A stretch of DNA of 62,256 nt from Avoscillospira sp045580485. Its GTDB lineage: Bacteria; Bacillota; Clostridia; Oscillospirales; Oscillospiraceae. The DNA lies in contig JAZNNW010000027.1 in the NCBI GenBank assembly GCA_045580485.1, forward strand, positions 1 to 62,256, written 5' to 3'. This document shows positions 59,614 through 62,256 of the stretch, in pieces (within the stretch, counting starts at the first letter, position 1; every line of letters begins with the position of its first letter). The notes under the pieces were generated by a model. It saw only the letters and a program-made list of their open reading frames with translations. It was not told where the DNA came from and ran no database searches. A program made the translations under genes and the position numbers.

Positions 59614-59643
59614 CAAAAGCAGACCCGAAGGTCTGCTTTTGTC
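59612..59643. terminator. Bidirectional terminator (recombinase / class-V aminotransferase)
   Basis: A 14-bp perfect stem (59612-59625 with 59630-59643) with a CGAA loop. It contains the recombinase stop and overlaps the opposing stop at 59642. Confidence 0.85.
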
Positions 59644-60781
59644 AACTTTGCGCAATTATTCTGATTGCATTCAAAGCTTGTAGAATGTCATCTTCAGTAG
59701 TCGCCCAACCAGTACTGAGACGAACGACACCTTGCGGATAAGTCCCGATCGTTCTATGCGCATTGGGTGCGCAGTGGAGACCGCAGCGGCTTAGGATACC
59801 AAATTCCTTCTCCAAACGCTCTCCGACAAGCGCATTATCCTGTCCGGGAAAGTCCAGAGCAAAGACGCCAACCCGATTGCAAATCTCCTTTGATCCCAAC
59901 AGATGCACACCTTTCATTTCCAAAATTCCATGGAGAAACAGCTTCATAAGAGCCGTATCGTGGTCACGAAGTTTTGAAACCGTCTGTTCTTCTATAAAGC
60001 GCAGAGCAGCCTCCCAGCCGTAAATGCCGGGAAGATTGGGGGTTCCCGGTTCGAATTTATCCGGTAAAAACTCTGGCTGCACTTCTGTATGGGAAGCAGA
60101 ACCGGTGCCACCAACGATCAGAGGACGCAGACTCTTTGCAAACCCCGGTGCCAAAAGCAATGCGCCAATACCGCTTGGCCCCAAAAGACCCTTGTGAGCA
60201 GGCACAGCCATGGCACTGCAGCCGAATCCGTCGAAATCAACCGGAATGTGACCGGCTGACTGGGCAGCATCCAACAGGAAGGGGATACCGTGCTCCCTGC
60301 AAATTCGGCCGACAGCGGCAGCATCCTGCACCGATCCGGTCACATTGGAGGCGTGTGCCATGACCAACAGTCTTGTATTATTCTTGATAAGAGGTTCAAT
60401 ATCATCGGGCTTCAAAAAACCGTTTTCATCACAGGGAATTCGATCAAATTCGATACCAAGTGCCGTCAAAGGACGCATGACTGCATTGTGCTCCATGGAG
60501 CTGACAATACAGTGGTCTCCCGGCTGAAGCCAGCCCTGTATAACCATATTCAGACCCATGGTGCAGCCGGAGGTGAGAATTACATGAGTAGGACGGCCTC
60601 TGTATCCAAGAAGACGAGCGAGCCGCTCCCGCAGCTGCAGGGTGACAAGAGTAGCTTCCTGGGCAGAGCTGTAGACAGACCGGTTGATGGTCGCTCCCAC
60701 ATTCGTAATATATTCTGCCATCCGTTCTGCAACCTGGGGTGGTTTTGGAAAGGATGTTGCGGCATGATCCAGATAGAGCAT
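59642..60781 (-). CDS. Class-V aminotransferase, cysteine desulfurase-like (selenium locus)
   Basis: A 379-residue PLP enzyme, the paralogue of the gene at 22944-24056. YLDHAATSFPKPP opens it; the PLP lysine is in VPAHKGLLG and the reactive Cys in RCGLHCAPNAH. Enzymes of this group beside yedE and yedF-type genes are proposed to release selenium or sulfur from (seleno)cysteine. It is divergent from yedE, and the intergenic region holds two opposed promoters and a striking inverted repeat. Ends at a shared terminator. Confidence 0.92.
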   Translation of the reverse strand: MLYLDHAATSFPKPPQVAERMAEYITNVGATINRSVYSSAQEATLVTLQLRERLARLLGYRGRPTHVILTSGCTMGLNMVIQGWLQPGDHCIVSSMEHNAVMRPLTALGIEFDRIPCDENGFLKPDDIEPLIKNNTRLLVMAHASNVTGSVQDAAAVGRICREHGIPFLLDAAQSAGHIPVDFDGFGCSAMAVPAHKGLLGPSGIGALLLAPGFAKSLRPLIVGGTGSASHTEVQPEFLPDKFEPGTPNLPGIYGWEAALRFIEEQTVSKLRDHDTALMKLFLHGILEMKGVHLLGSKEICNRVGVFALDFPGQDNALVGERLEKEFGILSRCGLHCAPNAHRTIGTYPQGVVRLSTGWATTEDDILQALNAIRIIAQS

Positions 60782-60808
60782 CTTATCACCTCGTCCGTCG
60801 TTTTCTTC

Positions 60809-60837
60809 ATTATGGGAGAAATCTAAAAATTTGTCAA
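60809..60837 (-). promoter_or_regulatory. Promoter of the class-V aminotransferase gene
   Basis: On the minus strand, TTGACA (60832-60837), a 17-base spacer and CATAAT (60809-60814). Confidence 0.78.
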
Positions 60838-60844
60838 TGACCCG

Positions 60845-60873
60845 TTTACTTTTTTTGAGAATAATGCTATACT
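60845..60873 (+). promoter_or_regulatory. yedE promoter
   Basis: TTTACT (60845-60850), a 17-base spacer and TATACT (60868-60873) with an extended TG at 60865-60866. It lies within the inverted repeat described at 60853-60895. Confidence 0.75.
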
Positions 60874-60895
60874 CAAGTCAGCGTTATTCTCAAAA
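60853..60895. promoter_or_regulatory. Perfect 12-bp inverted repeat across the yedE promoter (candidate operator)
   Basis: TTTTGAGAATAA (60853-60864) and TTATTCTCAAAA (60884-60895) are perfect inverted copies separated by 19 bases. The -10 lies between them and the right arm covers the expected start of transcription (about 60880). The left arm is therefore not transcribed, so this is more likely a protein-binding site than an RNA hairpin. The half-site looks Fur-family-like (inference). Confidence 0.65.
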
Positions 60896-60913
60896 TAGAT
60901 AAGGAGTGGTAAA

Positions 60914-61972
60914 ATGGTACGAAAAATCAATCCTTGGGTCATTATCAGCGGTGTAGTCATTGGCGCTGCAGCTGTGATTTTGTCCCTGCTGGGTAACCCC
61001 GGCAACATGGGCTTCTGCATTGCCTGCTTCCTGCGTGATATCGCCGGTGCAATGGGCTTCCATGGCGCTGCAGTGGTTCAGTATTTCCGTCCCGAAATTG
61101 TTGGCCTGATTCTTGGTTCTCTGGTTATGGCTGTTTGCGCCAAAGAATTCAAGGCCAAAGGTGGCAGCGCTCCTTTGACTCGCTTTGTTTTGGGCATTTT
61201 TGTCATGATCGGCGCCCTCATGTTCCTTGGCTGTCCTTTGCGTATGGTCATCCGTCTTGGCGGCGGTGATCTCAACGCTTTGGTCGCTTTGGTCGGCTTC
61301 ATTGTCGGTATTCTTGTGGGCGTTGTCTGCCTGAAAAAGGGCTTCACTCTGAAGCGTGCCTACAATCAGGTCAAGGTGGAAGGCTGGCTGCTGCCCATCA
61401 TTCTGGCTGCGCTGTTTGTACTGTCTCTGACCATCCCCGGTCTGTTCAAGTGGAGCACGGAAGGCCCCGGCTCCAAGGCTGCACCCTGGATCGCAGCGGT
61501 TCTGATCGGCGGTTTGGTGGGTGCTCTGTGCCAGAGAAGCCGCCTTTGCATGGCCGGCGGTATCCGTGATGCCGTTATGTTCAAAGATTTCAATCTCATC
61601 ACCGGCTTTGCCGCCATTCTTGTGACCATTGTGATCGGTAATCTCATTCTCAAGAGCTTCAATCTTGGTTTTGCCGGTCAGCCTGTGGCACACACTGACG
61701 GCGTTTGGAACTTCCTCGGTATGGTTCTGGTTGGCTGGGGTTCCATCCTTCTGGGCGGCTGCCCTCTGCGTCAGCTGATTTTGACCGGTGAAGGCAATTC
61801 TGATGCAGCGATGGCCGTTCTGGGCATGATCGTTGGTGCTGCTGTCTGCCACAACCTCGGTCTGGCATCTTCTGCAGACGGTCCTACTGCCCGTGGTCAG
61901 ATCGCCGTGATCGTAGGTCTTGTAGTCGTTGCCGTGATCGCTGTCACCAATGTCGCAAAAAAGGAGAATTGA
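60914..61972 (+). CDS. yedE: YedE family putative selenium/sulfur transporter
   Basis: A 352-residue membrane protein with about ten helices and an internal duplication. Each half has a paired set of motifs: GFCIACFLRD with FLGCPLRMVIRL-GGG-DLN in the first, and RLCMAGGIRD with LGGCPLRQLILTGEGNSD in the second. YeeE/YedE relatives carry thiosulfate or selenium compounds through a line of cysteines; the selenium link comes from gene context. AAGGAGTGG precedes ATG 60914. Followed by a TusA-like gene 1 base later. Confidence 0.92.
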   Translation: MVRKINPWVIISGVVIGAAAVILSLLGNPGNMGFCIACFLRDIAGAMGFHGAAVVQYFRPEIVGLILGSLVMAVCAKEFKAKGGSAPLTRFVLGIFVMIGALMFLGCPLRMVIRLGGGDLNALVALVGFIVGILVGVVCLKKGFTLKRAYNQVKVEGWLLPIILAALFVLSLTIPGLFKWSTEGPGSKAAPWIAAVLIGGLVGALCQRSRLCMAGGIRDAVMFKDFNLITGFAAILVTIVIGNLILKSFNLGFAGQPVAHTDGVWNFLGMVLVGWGSILLGGCPLRQLILTGEGNSDAAMAVLGMIVGAAVCHNLGLASSADGPTARGQIAVIVGLVVVAVIAVTNVAKKEN

Positions 61973-61973
61973 T

Positions 61974-62177
61974 ATGGTAGATGCAAGAGGATATGCCTGC
62001 CCCATGCCTGTGGTGATGGTGCAGAATGAAGTTAAGGCCAATGCGCCTGAGCAACTGGAGGTTCTGGTTGATAATCAGTGTGCTCTCGAAAATGTGACCA
62101 GATTTGCTAACAATCAGGGCTATTCTGTCACTTCTTCCAAGGAAGACGAAGATTTCAAACTGATTCTGACAAAATGA
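61974..62177 (+). CDS. TusA/YedF-type sulfurtransferase-like protein
   Basis: A 67-residue protein with the DARGYACPMPVV motif (Cys10 in CPxP), typical of TusA/SirA and of the N-terminal half of YedF. It carries persulfide or selenide between proteins. AAAGGAG lies upstream of ATG 61974, which is 1 base after the yedE stop. The C-terminal DsrE-like part of full YedF is absent. Its stop overlaps the next start (ATGA at 62174). Confidence 0.92.
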   Translation: MVDARGYACPMPVVMVQNEVKANAPEQLEVLVDNQCALENVTRFANNQGYSVTSSKEDEDFKLILTK

Positions 62178-62256
62178 AGCAGTTTATAGCCACATTTCAT
62201 ACCCATCTCAGCGCACTTATGAAAGTCGGATCGTAGCCATGTCGTTCTGTGAGCCA
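62174..62256 (+). pseudogene. Apparent truncated DUF3343-like ORF at the window edge
   Basis: An ATG overlapping the TusA-like stop opens MKQFIATFHTHLSALMKVGS, then TAG at 62234. The start resembles DUF3343 proteins, which are usual neighbours of yedE/yedF. After the TAG, the same frame reads PCRSVS, matching the family's P-x-R-S-x-S motif but about 12 residues too early. This suggests an internal deletion or a decayed gene; a sequencing error cannot be excluded. The window ends here. Confidence 0.45.

Noticed and set aside
60890..62041. 383-aa minus-strand open frame
   Set aside because: It is antisense to yedE, with a low-complexity His/Gln/Asp-rich product and no ribosome-binding site.
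62234..62236. TAG read-through (pyrrolysine-like) in the DUF3343-like frame
   Set aside because: About 12 residues are missing next to the TAG, so a deletion or decay explains it better; nothing in the window supports amber recoding.
1..62256. tRNA genes, CRISPR arrays and insertion sequences
   Set aside because: No cloverleaf-type sequence, regular repeat-spacer pattern or transposase was found; the only mobile-type gene is the serine recombinase.

Overview
The window looks like a chromosomal segment of a spore-forming, low-to-medium GC Gram-positive anaerobe, most likely a gut clostridium of the Oscillospirales type (inference). The support is spoIVA beside a SipL-like gene, a CotJC fragment, SLH-domain surface protein, DUF1540 and zf-trcl zinc-ribbon proteins, CdaA/CdaR, RemA, PrkC/Stp, split chromate transporters and strong AGGAGG ribosome-binding sites. 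Most of it is dense core genome with short gaps and many ATGA stop/start overlaps.

Layout. 1-613: 3' part of acetate kinase. 782-2951: three-gene membrane/lipid operon (Cys-cluster membrane protein, acyltransferase, PAP2). 3051-4973: zinc-ribbon protein, ferredoxin-like protein, Crp/Fnr regulator, DUF1540 protein. 5034-7511: YihY/BrkB, nrdR, DUF4363 and DUF421 (YetF). 7643-11095: small membrane protein, two half chromate transporters, ruvC-ruvA-ruvB. 11182-11712: consensus promoter, long leader and a zinc-ribbon protein. 11761-19426 (minus strand): histidine operon yerC-hisZ-G-D-C-B-H-A-F-IE. 19590-19935 (minus): RNase P RNA. 20035-24056: murD, ispD, ispF, a DUF3343 protein and a cysteine-desulfurase-like enzyme. 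24149-26279: c-di-AMP synthase cdaA and cdaR. 26341-38233: yicC, remA, gmk, rpoZ, priA, def, fmt, rsmB, rlmN, stp, prkC, rsgA. 38313-41610: sporulation block (45-aa hydrophobic protein, SipL-like, SpoIVA). 41651-46498: gltX (minus), trpS, a lipid-linked sugar transferase and UDP-GlcNAc 2-epimerase. 46524-50903: an anchored extracytoplasmic protein, three small minus-strand unknown genes, YfcE-type phosphoesterase, coaX, and a PLP-decarboxylase homologue that has lost its active site. 51076-53901: lysozyme-SLH fusion, 39-aa protein, truA, ArsC/Spx-like protein. 53939-57716: NhaC antiporter, EamA transporter, APC permease. 57866-59613: 3' fragment of cotJC abutting a serine recombinase. 59642-62256: selenium/sulfur locus (class-V aminotransferase, yedE, TusA-like protein, apparently broken DUF3343).

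The most unusual signals are: (1) cotJC homology ends abruptly just 5' of its metal-ligand motif, 55 bases before a 31-aa ORF and a serine recombinase, which resembles sporulation-linked intervening elements; (2) a perfect 12-bp inverted repeat straddles the yedE promoter; (3) a diaminopimelate-decarboxylase-like protein has Arg instead of the PLP lysine and has lost several other active-site motifs; (4) a lysozyme domain is fused to SLH repeats; (5) there is a small minus-strand cluster of three unrecognised genes. Starts were chosen by Shine-Dalgarno spacing where several were possible. No tRNA, CRISPR array or insertion sequence was seen.
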